From the NCBI RefSeq assembly GCF_030294945.1, contig NZ_AP018448.1, forward strand, positions 6,354,001 to 6,418,000: 64,000 nucleotides of DNA. Direction: 5' to 3'. A model generated the notes under the pieces. It was not told the DNA's origin. It saw only the letters and a list, made by a program, of their open reading frames with translations, and ran no database searches. This document shows, one piece after another, positions 17,946-29,315 of this stretch. The position numbers and the translations under genes are program-made. This stretch comes from Streptomyces graminofaciens. GTDB lineage: Bacteria > Actinomycetota > Actinomycetes > Streptomycetales > Streptomycetaceae. Every line of letters begins with the position of its first letter. Positions within the stretch are counted from its first letter, which is position 1.

Positions 17946-18446
17946 TCAGTGGGTCGCATGGTGTAAGTCACATTCCCGATGTGGCACCCGGCGTTCCGAT
18001 CGCCCGTCCGACCTGACCGCGACTGGACCTGAGCGACGGCTCCGGGTGACGAGCTTGTGCACTTCCACTTCGTGCCCGCGGCCGCCGTCTCCAGGTCGTC
18101 CAGGAGGGCGAGGTCGACGTACGGCGACCGCTCGGGCTCGGCCACCGCCGGCTCCTCCTCCTCGACGACCGTCGGTGCGAAACTGGGCGGCGTTCGAGGC
18201 GACGATCTCGCCCGTCTTGTCGATGTACTCCTCCACGGTGTGCATGCCGCGGAACTGCATCACGCTGCGGGTGACCTCGCGCTCCCAGGACCCGTCGCCG
18301 AGATGGGCGCCGCCGGTGCTGATGGCCGGCTCGTAGGACAGCGCCGTGACGAACCACGGCTCCAGGTCGGGGAGCGCGGCCGTTGGTTCGCCGGAGCGCA
18401 GGATGAAGTGGGGACCTCGTCGGTGAGGACCGGCCTGGGGCATCAC
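17946..18446 (-). pseudogene. Unrecognised, probably frameshifted gene
   Basis: The first part (LPDLEPWFVTALSYEPAIST, EVTRSVMQFRGMHTVEEYID) looks like a genuine folded protein. After about 18180 the same frame becomes Gly/Arg/Pro-rich, while the neighbouring frame reads APTVVEEEEPAVAEPERSPY and VDLALLDDLETAAAG, which looks natural. A single frameshift near 18180 would join the two. I cannot name a family. It has no signal peptide and no clear start signal. Confidence 0.4.
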
Positions 18447-18698
18447 CGACAGCCCGCCCCTACCAGGAACTTGAAACCGCCCTGCCCAGCCACGACGTAC
18501 CCCTTCTCTACGATCAGGGGGCTGATTGCTGTGCAGGCGGAACGGGCGCTGGCCGGGCTGGAGCAGGACGGGGGCAGGAGCGCAGGCCCGGCCGGGGGCC
18601 GGGCCGCGCGCGGGGAGCGGAGCGAGCCGCCTTGATGAGCGTAGAGAAAATTCGGAGCGGTGCTCAAAGGGACGTGGCGACCGTGGTCCGTCCTGGCA
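18447..18698. other. No recognisable gene
   Basis: High-GC filler between the broken hypothetical gene and the YdcF-like remnant. One minus-strand piece (LIVEKGYVVAGQGGFKFLVG) looks protein-like but has no family or boundaries. Confidence 0.4.
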
Positions 18699-19267
18699 TC
18701 ACGCGCCAGGACGGACCGCAACGACAGTCGGCAGGAGTCGGCTGGTGAAGCCCTCGACGCACAGCCGCTCGTAAGCGGCAACGATGGTGTCCCGCACAAC
18801 CTGCTCGATGGCCAGACCCCACACCGGGAAGACGAGCACTCGTTGCAGGGCGCCCACGATCATGTCGATCACCATGCGAGCGTCCCCGATGGAGTCGGCG
18901 TACTACTCCAAGCCCATCGGCGTGGACGCGCACGCCACCTCGACCTCGGCCCAGAGCTTCCGCATCATGGCGTACGACCGCCGCTCTTCGTACGGCTTGC
19001 TCACGAGCAGGACCGACGAGACCGTGATGCCGGCCTCGACCAGCACCGCTTTCGTGAACTCGGTGTTCTCGGCGGTGGTTGTGGCGCGCGGCTCCAGCAA
19101 CACGGCGGAGTCGGGCACCCCGAGCTGCAACGCCCGCTCGCGGTAGTGGACAGCCTCCCCGCGCGGCATGCGCGCTCGGGTCGCGGGGCTGGTGGACCCG
19201 GTGAACACGATGACCGGCGCCATGCCCTGGTGGTACAGCTCCGCTGTCACATCGGCGACGCCGAGGT
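18699..19267 (-). pseudogene. YdcF/SanA-like (DUF218) gene, 5'-truncated with an in-frame TAG
   Basis: The frame reads LGVADVTAELYHQGMAPVIV, then GVPDSAVLLEPRATTTAENT and VLLVSKPYEERRSYAM, the core of the DUF218 fold. At 18904-18906 a TAG interrupts. Downstream the same frame continues YADSIGDARMVIDMIVGALQ and on to VAAYERLCVEGFTSRLL, ending in TGA at 18699. So a single in-frame stop splits the gene. The N-terminus is cut off where the integrase remnant begins. The family is thought to act on cell-envelope or lipid-carrier substrates. Confidence 0.8.
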
Positions 19268-19270
19268 GAT

Positions 19271-19684
19271 GAGTGGCAGGAACACGGCGCGCTCTTCACG
19301 CGCCCGGACGGCCGGCCGATAGACCCGCGCGACGACTGGGAGGAATTCAAAGAACTGCTCGAAGAAGCCGGAATCGAGGACCGCCGCCAGCACGAAGGCA
19401 GTCGCCACACCGCCGGGACGATCCTCAACGAACCGGGCGTGGACCTCCCCACGATCATGGAGATCCTTCGGCACTCCCAGATCGGCCAGACCCGCCGCTA
19501 TGTCAAGGGCAGATCGCACCTCGCCAAGGCCGCCATGGTCCGCATGGGAGACACCTTCATGCCCAGCCCGGAACCTGCACCAGAGCCCGCCCCGAAGTCC
19601 GCCCCGAAACCGGCGTCTGAGACCACAACTGAGACCGCCGACAGCCGCGCGGCCCGCGCCCGGCGCCACCGTCGCGTCCGCTGA
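19271..19684 (+). pseudogene. Tyrosine recombinase (integrase), C-terminal fragment
   Basis: The frame is open from 19271 without a start: ALFTRPDGRPIDPRDDWEEF, then RHTAGTILNEPGVDLPTIME, ILRHSQIGQTRRY and SHLAKAAMVRMGD. It keeps the second catalytic Arg (SRHTAGT), the following His (LRHSQ) and the nucleophile Tyr (RRYVKG), but the N-terminal arm-binding and core domains and the first Arg are missing. It ends 47 bp from the tRNA-Thr gene, the usual place for the integrase of a tRNA-inserted element, so it is the former island integrase. Confidence 0.88.
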
Positions 19685-19692
19685 ACGCAAAA

Positions 19693-19721
19693 CCCCAGGC
19701 CAGAGAACATCTGGCCTGGGG
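19693..19721. terminator. Hairpin between integrase remnant and tRNA-Thr
   Basis: CCCCAGGCCAG and CTGGCCTGGGG form a perfect 11-bp stem with a 7-base loop. Lying between convergent genes, it could end transcription from both sides, including the tRNA transcript. Confidence 0.8.
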
Positions 19722-19727
19722 CAGCAA

Positions 19728-19765
19728 GAGAGCCCCCTGTCGGATTCGAACCGACGACCTACGCA
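19728..19765. other. Right attachment repeat inside tRNA-Thr
   Basis: 38 bp identical to 7008-7045. The match stops at 19766 (T here, C at 7046), which puts the crossover within the T arm to anticodon region. Confidence 0.9.
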
Positions 19766-19804
19766 TTACAAGTGCGTTGCTCTGGCCATCTGAGCTAAGG
19801 AGGC
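19731..19804 (-). tRNA. tRNA-Thr(TGT)
   Basis: The 74-nt cloverleaf folds fully. Acceptor GCCTCCT pairs with AGGGGGC with one G-T pair, the D stem is GCTC/GAGC, the anticodon stem ACGCA/TGCGT closes loop CTTGTAA with anticodon TGT, and the T arm is GTCGG-TTCGAAT-CCGAC. CCA is not encoded. The 3' part (19731-19765) is repeated at 7011-7045, so this gene is the integration site of the island; the element restored a complete gene at this junction. Confidence 0.95.
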
Positions 19805-19887
19805 GCGCGCGGTCGCGTTCGGATCCGCGCCCGTGCAGTGTACCCACGTCACAGCCGCTCCCTGTCGAAAATTTCCGCGAAGTTCAC

Positions 19888-19956
19888 AGTGGTCCAGGTG
19901 CTGACAGAACACGTGAACGGCAGGTACCGTCCAGAGCCAGTCCACTCGTGTGGACT
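19888..19956 (+). promoter_or_regulatory. Candidate operators upstream of msiK
   Basis: AGTGGTCCAGGTGCTGAC (19888-19905) is an imperfect match to the DasR-type (GntR/HutC) site with consensus around AGTGGTCTAGACCACT. A perfect palindrome, AGTCCAC-TCGT-GTGGACT, lies at 19939-19956. DasR control of msiK is reported for Streptomyces; which of the two sites is used here is not decidable by eye. Confidence 0.45.
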
Positions 19957-20022
19957 ACACCACCACCTTCCTACAACGGATCGTCCGGCACGTTCCTGCC
20001 GGTAGAAGGGGGCCTACGAGCC

Positions 20023-21159
<1,137 letters not shown>

Positions 21160-21175
21160 GCCGCTGAAGCCGACC

Positions 21176-21207
21176 GAGCTGACTGAGCTGACTGAGCTGA
21201 CTGAGCC
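21176..21207. repeat. 9-bp tandem repeat CTGACTGAG
   Basis: Three perfect copies of CTGACTGAG preceded by a partial one lie 20 bp after the msiK stop codon. Confidence 0.85.
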
Positions 21208-21270
21208 GTACGGCCCCAGGGCCGCACGTCGGCAAACCCCCGACCAGGGATGATTCACCCAGGTTGACGA

Positions 21271-21302
21271 AGAGGGCCCCGCAAACGTCTGCGGGGCCCT
21301 CT
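21271..21302 (+). terminator. Terminator of msiK
   Basis: AGAGGGCCCCGC pairs with GCGGGGCCCTCT around an 8-base loop, a perfect 12-bp stem without a long T-run, as is common in Streptomyces. Confidence 0.85.
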
Positions 21303-21443
21303 TCGCTGTGCACAACTACCCCGGCAAACACCCCCATTTCGACCAGCGTGCGTCAACACACCAACTCGAACACGGCGCTTCGACATCCCCCGTATCGGTG
21401 ACCAAATGTCGCCATTTCACTACCCCGCGCTACCCTCACTCGC

Positions 21444-21908
21444 GTGAAGCACACCCATACCCACACTCAACGGACGCGGCACGGCCGCGGCCCCGCTCGT
21501 CGGATCGGCCGCTCCCTCGCCCTCGTCCTGCCCGTCGTCATGGTCCTCTCCGGCACCCTCGCGGTCACCCGGGTCAACTGGTCGGGCAGCGGCTCCTCGC
21601 CGTCGGTCCTCGCCGCCTCGGACGTCTCCTCCGCCGAGGTCGCCCACCGGCCCAAGGCCCTCGCCCCGCACGAGGTGCTGCGCGACAAGCTCCTCGTGGA
21701 GCTCCAGGAGAAGAACCCCGGCGTCGCCCTCACCCACCTCCAGCAGGCAGTGAACGGCCGCCCCTCCCTGGCCCGGCACTGCACGTCCATCGCCCACGCC
21801 CTCGGCCGCGCCGCGGTCCGCGCGTACGGCCCCTCGCGCGCCCAGTCCTACGCCCGCCCGGTCTGCGACACCTCCTTCGCGACGGGAGTGGCCGCACAAC
21901 ACACCTGA
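21444..21908 (+). CDS. Hypothetical exported or membrane-anchored protein
   Basis: A 154-aa protein. A basic N-terminus (MKHTHTHTQRTRHGRGPARR) is followed by one hydrophobic segment (SLALVLPVVMVLSGTLAV), a signal anchor or signal peptide. The exported part has two cysteines (HCTSIAH, PVCDTSF) that could pair. The C-terminal region (ALTHLQQAVNGRPSLARHCT, ALGRAAVRAYG) looks conserved and helical. No known domain. It lies alone between msiK and the nucleotidyltransferase gene. Confidence 0.75.
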   Translation: MKHTHTHTQRTRHGRGPARRIGRSLALVLPVVMVLSGTLAVTRVNWSGSGSSPSVLAASDVSSAEVAHRPKALAPHEVLRDKLLVELQEKNPGVALTHLQQAVNGRPSLARHCTSIAHALGRAAVRAYGPSRAQSYARPVCDTSFATGVAAQHT

Positions 21909-21951
21909 GCCGCCCCTGGGGCCGCCCACCGGGCAGCCGGAAAGCGCAAGA

Positions 21952-22002
21952 GTGCCCAGGACTGCCCAGGAGCGCCCAGGCCTGACCCAGGACGCCCAGG
22001 AC
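21952..22002. repeat. Repeated GCCCAGGA motif
   Basis: Five copies of (G/A)CCCAGG(A/C) about 10 bp apart lie after the exported-protein gene. Confidence 0.75.
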
Positions 22003-22112
22003 TCCGACGGCACACAGGGCTCGTGCAGGGCTCGCACCCCCGTTTCTCACCCCGTTTCACCGATCCCCAGGGCCGTGCTCCCGCGAACGGGGCGCCACGT
22101 ACAGTTCGGGTC

Positions 22113-22844
22113 ATGACCGATCCGAACGCCGCGTCGCGCCCCGTTCAAGCCGTGGTCCTGGCCGGTGGCCAGGGCTCCCGGCTGCGTCCGTACACCGATG
22201 ACCGGCCCAAGCCCATGGTCGAGATCCCCGGCACCGGCACGCCGATCATCGGCCATCAGCTCGCCTGGCTCGCCGAGGAGGGCGTGACCGATGTGGTCGT
22301 CTCCTGCGGCCATCTCGCCGACGTCCTCGAGAAGTGGCTGGACTCGGCCGACCTGCCGGTCCGCGTCACCACGGTCGTCGAGACGGAACCCCTGGGCCGC
22401 GGCGGCGGCCTCAAGTACGCCGCCTCCCATCTCCCCCACCCGGACCGCCCCTGGTACGCGACGAACGGCGACATCTGGACCCGTTTCTCGCTGCGCGACA
22501 TGGCGGACTTCCACGCCGAGCGCGACGCCCTCGCCACGCTCGCCCTCGCCCGCCCGCGCATCCCGTGGGGCGCCGTGAAGACGGACGGCTTCGGCCGCGT
22601 CACCGACTTCATCGAGGCCCCGCCGACGACGTACGAGATCAACGCGGGCGTCTACGTCTTCTCCCCCGAGTTCGCGGGCCTGCTCCCCGAGCGCGGCGAC
22701 CACGAACGCACCACGTTCCCCCGCCTGGCCCGCGAACGCCGCCTGGCCGGCTTCCCCATCCCCCAGGGCGCGTACTGGCGGGCCATCGACACGGCCAAGG
22801 ACCTGACGGAGGCGGCCAGAGAACTGGCGGCGCTGGGGCGCTAG
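22113..22844 (+). CDS. Nucleotidyltransferase (sugar-1-phosphate NTP transferase family)
   Basis: A 243-aa protein. VLAGGQGSRLRPYTDDRPKPM (residues 14-34, written here in full as its length is the motif) holds the nucleotide-binding GxGxR loop and the lysine of the family; NGDIWTRF at about residue 118 gives the metal-binding Asp. It lacks the C-terminal left-handed beta-helix of GlmU or GlgC, so it is a minimal enzyme making an NDP-sugar. Which nucleotide and sugar it uses is unknown. ATG 22113 is chosen over an upstream in-frame start whose residues are not family-like. Confidence 0.85.
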   Translation: MTDPNAASRPVQAVVLAGGQGSRLRPYTDDRPKPMVEIPGTGTPIIGHQLAWLAEEGVTDVVVSCGHLADVLEKWLDSADLPVRVTTVVETEPLGRGGGLKYAASHLPHPDRPWYATNGDIWTRFSLRDMADFHAERDALATLALARPRIPWGAVKTDGFGRVTDFIEAPPTTYEINAGVYVFSPEFAGLLPERGDHERTTFPRLARERRLAGFPIPQGAYWRAIDTAKDLTEAARELAALGR

Positions 22845-22905
22845 AACACTGGCGGGGAGTTAGAAAACTGGCGGGAAGCTAGAACACTGGCGGGGCCCTA
22901 GAGCG
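22842..22905. repeat. About 21-bp tandem repeat
   Basis: Three copies of TAGAA(C/A)ACTGGCGGG are followed by a partial one, starting in the stop codon of the nucleotidyltransferase gene. Confidence 0.8.
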
Positions 22906-22978
22906 GCGCCGGTGGAACGTCAGGGGGCCGGTGGGGGCGCCAGGGCATCTGTCAGGGCCACGGGGCGGCTGCATGTCT

Positions 22979-23023
22979 TCAGGGGCGCGGGGAACTGCGC
23001 GACAAGCCACGACGAACCCGCAC
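22979..23023. repeat. Interspersed Streptomyces repeat (GGGGCGCGGGGAACTGCGCG type)
   Basis: GGGGCGCGGGGAACTGCGCG followed by ACAAGCCACGACGAACCCGC matches a short sequence found between genes at many places in Streptomyces genomes, as I remember them. A partial copy (CACGACGAACCCGCACCC) lies at 27593-27610 between ispF and cysS. Confidence 0.75.
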
Positions 23024-23117
23024 CCGCCAACCCACGCCCCCCACCCCCACGCCAACCCGCACCACACCACACCGAACTCAAAGGCGCATCCCCCACCCAC
23101 AACTCCCACCCACACCA

Positions 23118-23146
23118 AAGGGCCCCACACACCGTGCGGGGCCCTT
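23118..23146. terminator. Hairpin between convergent genes
   Basis: AAGGGCCCC and GGGGCCCTT pair perfectly, with CAC/GTG extending inward. Both flanking genes point towards it, so it probably serves both. Confidence 0.82.
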
Positions 23147-23163
23147 GGCCGTACGACGACCGA

Positions 23164-23204
23164 CTACCGGCTACCGGCTACCGGCTACCGGCTACCGGCT
23201 ACCC
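23164..23204. repeat. 7-bp tandem repeat CTACCGG
   Basis: Nearly six copies run into the stop codon of the DoxX-type gene (TAG at 23199-23201 on the minus strand). The repeat therefore overlaps the last codons of that gene. Confidence 0.85.
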
Positions 23205-24872
23205 GAGCAACCCACCCACCAGCCCCGGCTGCCCACTCGACGAACTACCGCCCCCGGCACCCCCCGTGGCCGTACCCCCACTGGAAGTCGGCCCGGCAGT
23301 AGTGCTGGGTGCTTGCTGCACCGGTGCCGACTGTCGCGGCGGCACCTGCCCAGCCGTACCCTGCGAGGTCTGACTCGGCTGCCCCCCGTTCACCGCACCG
23401 GTGTCCTGCGTGGCCCCGGGCGTGGCCGTCTGCGTGGGACTCGCCGAAGTCGCCCCCGCGCTGGGCGCGCCGGAGGCTTCAGGCGTCCGCTTCTTCTTGC
23501 CGGGCTCACCCGGCAACGGCGACCCCGGCAGTTCGTTGCGCGGGGCCTCCCCGGGCCCGGGGACGACGATCCGGTCGGCGTCCCGCACGGCTCCACCGAG
23601 CAGCGACCCGATGAGCAGCGTCAGCCCCACGGCGATCGTGGTCACGAGCGCCCCTCGCCGCAGCACATACCGCCGCAGCTCCCAGATGTCGGCGCGCGGC
23701 CCGAGCGTCCGCCAGGCGCCGCCCGCGAGCCGCGCGTCGAGCGAGTACACCGGCGCGCCCGCGATGATCAGCGGGGACCAGGCGGCGAGGTAGATGATGT
23801 CGGGGGTGTCGTAGACGGGAACCGTCTTCCAGCTCACCGTCACCAGCAGCGCGGCCGACAGCAGCGCACCGAACACGGCCGCGAGCCGCTGCCACAGCCC
23901 GAGCACCGTGACAACACCGGCGATGACCTGTGCGAAGGCGATGACGAGCCCCGCGCCCACGGGGTGCTCCAGCGCGAACTGCCGCAGCGGCTCGGCGACT
24001 TCCCACGGGTGCAGCGTGTTCAGCCACTTCACCATGGACCCGCGCTTGCCGCCGTCGAAGTAGACGGGGTCGCAGAGCTTGCCCATGCCGGCGTAGATGG
24101 AGATGAACCCGAGGAAGACGCGGAGCGGGAGCAGCACCACGCCGAGGTTCATCCGGCGGCCGGGGTAGTAGGAGTGCCGGACGGGGTCGCCGCCGTGCCG
24201 CCGCGAGGGAGAGGAGCCCTCCCGGTCCTCCCGACCCTCCCGGTCCTCGTACAGCGGTTCCTCGAACTCCCCGGCGGTGTAGGCCGGTTCGTCGTACGCG
24301 CTGCCGACGCCGCGCATCGCGGGCAGCAGCCGGGTGCCGGCGCCGGCGTGGTCCTCGTGGGTGCGCTGACTGCCGACGATGGGGGTCTCGACCGTCTCGA
24401 CGGTCAGGTCACCGCCGTACCCCCTGGCGCCCGTGTCGTCGACGCGCGGGATGACCTGGGTGGAGCCCGTGTCGCCCAGCGGGTCGGGGCCGCGGTGGCC
24501 GACGCCCGCGCCGCGCACGGCCTGCAGCAGGCGGTGGGCTCCGGTGTCGTCCGGCGCGGACTTCCCGCTCCAGACGACCGGCGCACGTCGGCGCCCGGCG
24601 GCGGGCGCGGCGGACGACCGGCCCGCCGTGCCCACGACGGGCATCCGCGCGGTGTTGTCGGCGGCGCTCAAGTGCCGTGCGATGAGCGGGGTTTGGGCCC
24701 GCGTGCCGGTACCGCCCAACTGCACGCGGAAACTCGCGTGATTGACGATGACCTGCGCCGGATCGCTCGGCACCTTCACCATGCTCAGAGCGGGAGCTTC
24801 GTCGAATCCCGAGTCGAATCCCGACGAGCGGCCCCCCGTGGGTGTACGGGGTGTTCTGGTGTCCACACTCAT
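23199..24872 (-). CDS. DoxX-family membrane protein with long disordered tails
   Basis: A 557-aa protein. Residues 1-230 are polar and low in predicted structure. From MNLGVVLLPLRVFLGFISIY (about 237) four hydrophobic segments form the DoxX domain, including GLVIAFAQVIAGVVTVLG, GALLSAALLVTV and ALVTTIAVGLTLLIGSLLG. The last 130 residues are Pro/Ser/Thr/Gly-rich and end GLLG. DoxX proteins belong to redox-linked membrane complexes in mycobacteria; the role here is unproved. It starts at ATG 24872 with a 160-bp gap to rlmB. Confidence 0.82.
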   Translation of the reverse strand: MSVDTRTPRTPTGGRSSGFDSGFDEAPALSMVKVPSDPAQVIVNHASFRVQLGGTGTRAQTPLIARHLSAADNTARMPVVGTAGRSSAAPAAGRRRAPVVWSGKSAPDDTGAHRLLQAVRGAGVGHRGPDPLGDTGSTQVIPRVDDTGARGYGGDLTVETVETPIVGSQRTHEDHAGAGTRLLPAMRGVGSAYDEPAYTAGEFEEPLYEDREGREDREGSSPSRRHGGDPVRHSYYPGRRMNLGVVLLPLRVFLGFISIYAGMGKLCDPVYFDGGKRGSMVKWLNTLHPWEVAEPLRQFALEHPVGAGLVIAFAQVIAGVVTVLGLWQRLAAVFGALLSAALLVTVSWKTVPVYDTPDIIYLAAWSPLIIAGAPVYSLDARLAGGAWRTLGPRADIWELRRYVLRRGALVTTIAVGLTLLIGSLLGGAVRDADRIVVPGPGEAPRNELPGSPLPGEPGKKKRTPEASGAPSAGATSASPTQTATPGATQDTGAVNGGQPSQTSQGTAGQVPPRQSAPVQQAPSTTAGPTSSGGTATGGAGGGSSSSGQPGLVGGLLG

Positions 24873-25033
24873 CTAACCGAGTGACGTGTCGTTAGGACAC
24901 TGCTTTGACCGCCCCGATCTGTCCGGACCGCGTCAAGGTGATCGACTACACCCGGAACCCCCAGTTGAGGGCCGCTTCACACCGCCCCCGCACCCGTCCC
25001 ACACCCGTGCCACGCCCGCTCCACGCGCGACTT

Positions 25034-25975
25034 CTACGCCCGACGCCGAGCCGCCTCGTACAGCACGACCCCAGCCGCGACACCGGCGTTCAACGACTCC
25101 GCCCCACCCGGCATGGGAATCCGAACCCGGAAGTCACAGGTCTCGCCGACGAGGCGCGACAGGCCCTTGCCCTCACTGCCGACCACGATCACGACGGGAC
25201 CGTCGAGGGCCTCCAGTTCGCCCACCTCGACCTCGCCGTCCGCGGCCAGGCCGACCACGACGACGCCCGCCTTCTTGTACGCCTCCAGCGCGCGCGTCAG
25301 GTTGGTGGCGCGGGCGACGGGCGTACGGGCGGCCGTACCGGCGGAGGTCTTCCAGGCGCCGGCGGTCATGCCGGCCGCGCGCCGCTCGGGTACGACGACT
25401 CCGTGGCCGCCGAACGCGGAGACGGACCGGACGACGGCGCCGAGGTTGCGCGGGTCGGTGACCCCGTCGAGCGCGACGATCAGCGGGTCCTCGCCGTCGT
25501 CGTGCGCGGCGGCGACCAGGTCCTCGGGGTGCGCGTACTCGTACGGCGGGACCTGGAGGACGAGGCCCTGGTGGTTGAGGCCGTTGGTCATGCGGTCCAG
25601 CTCGGGGCGGGGCGCCTCCATGAGGTTGATGCCGCCGCGCTCGGCCGCGAGCTGCAGCGCCTCACGCACCCGCTCGTCGTTGTCGATGAACTGCTGGACG
25701 TAGAGCGTCGACGCGGGCACGCCCTCGCGCAACGCCTCGACGACGGGGTTACGGCCGACGACCATCTCGGACGTGCCCTTGCCGCCACGGCCGCGCGGCG
25801 CCGGGCGGCGCGCGGCCTGCTTCGCCTTGGCGTTCGCGATGCGGTTCGCCTTGTGCTTCTTGCGCATCTCGGCGGGCGGCGTCGGGCCCTTGCCCTCGAG
25901 ACCCTTGCGCCGCTGGCCGCCACTGCCGACCTGCGCGCCCTTCTTGCCGGACATGCGGCGGTTGTTAGCGGCCAT
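25034..25975 (-). CDS. rlmB: 23S rRNA (guanosine-2'-O-)-methyltransferase RlmB (SpoU/TrmH family)
   Basis: A 313-aa protein. A basic N-terminal extension ([20 protein letters not shown]) precedes the substrate-binding domain ([20 protein letters not shown]). The SPOUT knot domain carries motif 1 [20 protein letters not shown], motif 2 [15 protein letters not shown] and motif 3 [20 protein letters not shown]. It methylates the 2'-O of G2251 (E. coli numbering) in 23S rRNA using SAM. A terminator separates it from cysS upstream, so it probably has its own promoter in 25976-26040. Confidence 0.92.
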   Translation of the reverse strand: MAANNRRMSGKKGAQVGSGGQRRKGLEGKGPTPPAEMRKKHKANRIANAKAKQAARRPAPRGRGGKGTSEMVVGRNPVVEALREGVPASTLYVQQFIDNDERVREALQLAAERGGINLMEAPRPELDRMTNGLNHQGLVLQVPPYEYAHPEDLVAAAHDDGEDPLIVALDGVTDPRNLGAVVRSVSAFGGHGVVVPERRAAGMTAGAWKTSAGTAARTPVARATNLTRALEAYKKAGVVVVGLAADGEVEVGELEALDGPVVIVVGSEGKGLSRLVGETCDFRVRIPMPGGAESLNAGVAAGVVLYEAARRRA

Positions 25976-26042
25976 GACCTACCCGTCTGTGTGATGCGTA
26001 CCTGTGTACGTTTTCAGCGTGCGTATTCAGTGTGCGTAATGA

Positions 26043-26074
26043 ATTGTGCCGCCCGGATACCCGGACGGCACAAT
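26043..26074 (-). terminator. Hairpin between cysS and rlmB
   Basis: ATTGTGCCGCCCGG and CCGGACGGCACAAT pair over 14 bp with one G-T type mismatch and a 4-base loop. It follows cysS on the minus strand. Confidence 0.8.
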
Positions 26075-26109
26075 CGATCATGCGGATCGCCCTTGTGGAC
26101 CGCGACGAC

Positions 26110-27510
<1,401 letters not shown>

Positions 27511-27644
27511 GCCTACAGGGTAGTGGCCCCCGGCCACTACGAGACCCAGGGAGGGATGTTGTGTCGGCCGCGGGCCGGTGGGGGGCCTGTCGCACGACGA
27601 ACCCGCACCCCACCCACCCGAGCTCTCAGGCGCGGCGGGGTCGC

Positions 27645-28154
27645 TCAGCGCACCCGCACGACCAACGCCGTGGCCACCGCCATCAGTCCTTCCCCCCGCC
27701 CCGGAAAACCCAGCCCATCCGTCGTCGCCCCGGACACCGACACCGGCGCGCCCGCTGCCTCCGAGAGGATCTTCTGAGCCTCCGCGCGCCGCTTCCCGAT
27801 CTTGGGCCGGGGCCCGACGACCTGGACGGCGACGTTGCCGATGGTGAACCCGGCCGCGCGGACGATACGCGCGGCCTCCGTCAGCAGCGTCACCCCGGAC
27901 GCCCCGGACCACTCCGGCCGCCCGGTACCGAAGTGCTGCCCCAGATCACCCAGCCCGGCCGCCGAGAACAGCGCGTTGCACGCGGCATGCGCGACGACGT
28001 CCGCGTCGGAGTGGCCGGCCAGCCCCGGCCCCTCGCCCTCCCACTTCAGCCCGGCGCACCACAGCTCCCGCCCCTCCTCGAAGGCGTGGATGTCGGTCCC
28101 GATCCCGACCTGCGGCAGCACCATCGCGGGCACCGGCGGTGTCTCAGAAGCCAT
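27645..28154 (-). CDS. ispF: 2-C-methyl-D-erythritol 2,4-cyclodiphosphate synthase
   Basis: A 169-aa protein. The zinc site is in [10 protein letters not shown] and in the His of [16 protein letters not shown]. The C-terminal signature [15 protein letters not shown] completes the active site between trimer subunits. It converts CDP-methylerythritol 2-phosphate to the cyclodiphosphate, step five of the MEP isoprenoid pathway. The ATG lies inside the 3' end of ispD (11-bp overlap), so the two are translationally coupled. Confidence 0.94.
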   Translation of the reverse strand: MASETPPVPAMVLPQVGIGTDIHAFEEGRELWCAGLKWEGEGPGLAGHSDADVVAHAACNALFSAAGLGDLGQHFGTGRPEWSGASGVTLLTEAARIVRAAGFTIGNVAVQVVGPRPKIGKRRAEAQKILSEAAGAPVSVSGATTDGLGFPGRGEGLMAVATALVVRVR

Positions 28155-28920
28155 CGTTGAGCCTCCTGCGCGCCAGAACCGCCTCCGCCAGCACCAGATC
28201 GAGCGGCCGCGTCACCTTGAACGCCTCCTCGTGCCCGGGCACGACCACGACGCTCAGGCCCAGCTGCTCGACCATGCTCGCGTCGTCGGTGACGTTCTCG
28301 GTGACCGTCTCGTGCGCCCGGATCAGCGTCGCCCGGTCGAATCCCTGCGGGGTCTGCACGGCCCGCAGCCGCGCGCGCTCCGGTGTGGCGACGACGGGCT
28401 CCGGCTCCCCGGGCACCGCCGCCGGCTCGACCTCCTTGACCGTGTCCGCGAGGGGCAGCGCCGGCACCACGGCCGGGGCTCCCTCCCGTACGGCCTCGAT
28501 CACGGCGTCGACCGTGTCGACCGGGACGAGCGGCCGGGCCGCGTCGTGGACCAGCACGATGTCGTGGCCGGGCGGCAGCGCGTCCAGGCCGAGCTTCACC
28601 GACTCCTGGCGGGACTCCCCCCCGGGTACGACGAGGAAGTCCGTCCGCTCGGGCAGCGCGTGCGCGTCGAGCAGGCTCTTGACCTCGGCGGCACCGTCGG
28701 GCGGCGCCACGACGATCACGAGGGAGACGCCGCGGGAGGCGGCCATGGCACGTACCGCGTGGATGAGCATCGGGGTGCCGTTCAGCGCGCGAAGCGCTTT
28801 GGGGGCGCCCGGGCCGAGGCGCACGCCCCGACCTGCGGCCGGAATCACTGCCGCTGTACGGGCCCCGGCACTGGCCTCCGTACGAGCCCCGGAAGGCGTA
28901 GGGCGCGAATCGTCAGACAT
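28144..28920 (-). CDS. ispD: 2-C-methyl-D-erythritol 4-phosphate cytidylyltransferase
   Basis: A 258-aa protein. After a 20-residue Ala/Ser-rich leader, [20 protein letters not shown] (about 25-44) is the CTP-binding loop with the conserved Arg and Lys. [11 protein letters not shown] at about residue 121 is the family signature. It makes CDP-methylerythritol from MEP and CTP. It is the first gene of the ispD-ispF pair; the start is ATG 28920. Confidence 0.94.
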   Translation of the reverse strand: MSDDSRPTPSGARTEASAGARTAAVIPAAGRGVRLGPGAPKALRALNGTPMLIHAVRAMAASRGVSLVIVVAPPDGAAEVKSLLDAHALPERTDFLVVPGGESRQESVKLGLDALPPGHDIVLVHDAARPLVPVDTVDAVIEAVREGAPAVVPALPLADTVKEVEPAAVPGEPEPVVATPERARLRAVQTPQGFDRATLIRAHETVTENVTDDASMVEQLGLSVVVVPGHEEAFKVTRPLDLVLAEAVLARRRLNDGF

Positions 28921-29315
28921 CGGTTCCTGTCAGGTTTGTGTGCTCGGCCTAGGTGGGTATGGCCTCACCGTGCCGGGCGCGACGCGCTTGACCGGACCCT
29001 TCCGTGACATCTGGTCGAGCCGGCTGCCCGGGCCCGGCACGCCAGTATCGGGGGAATCCCCGCAGATGTACGACACCGGGGCACGACTTCGGGACATCGG
29101 GCGCGCCGACGGCGTAGCGAAGTCTCCCGGAAACGGACATGCCGCAGCGCCCGGCGACAGCTGATGCGTCATCGGGCACCGCGGCATTTCACTGCTCAGT
29201 GCGTTGACTGTGCTCGTATCCATGTGCGCATGGCATTGCGTGGGTCATGTGCACATGGCGCCGAGCGGATCCGCGCCTGAAACCCGCGCCTGGAAATCAG
29301 GACGCGAGCCTGACA
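28921..29315. other. Intergenic region between carD and ispD
   Basis: About 395 bp with no gene I can support. It must hold the carD end and the ispD promoter (minus strand). No strong hairpin or operator stands out. Confidence 0.5.

Larger units (their letters stand above)
7046..19727. mobile_element. Decayed genomic island integrated in tRNA-Thr
   Basis: It is bounded by the 38-bp tRNA repeats, with a tyrosine recombinase C-terminus reading away from the island just inside the tRNA end. The cargo mixes insertion-sequence wreckage with a few intact genes (LysR/hydrolase, PaaX/CocE, secreted lectin). No replication or conjugation genes are visible, so it is a fixed remnant. About 12.7 kb. 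Confidence 0.85.

Noticed and set aside
17894..18145. Possible peptide precursor (DLALLDDLETAAAGTKWKC)
   Set aside because: The leader-like LDDLE and a Cys-containing tail caught the eye, but it is more simply the continuation of a frameshifted gene and no modification enzyme is near.
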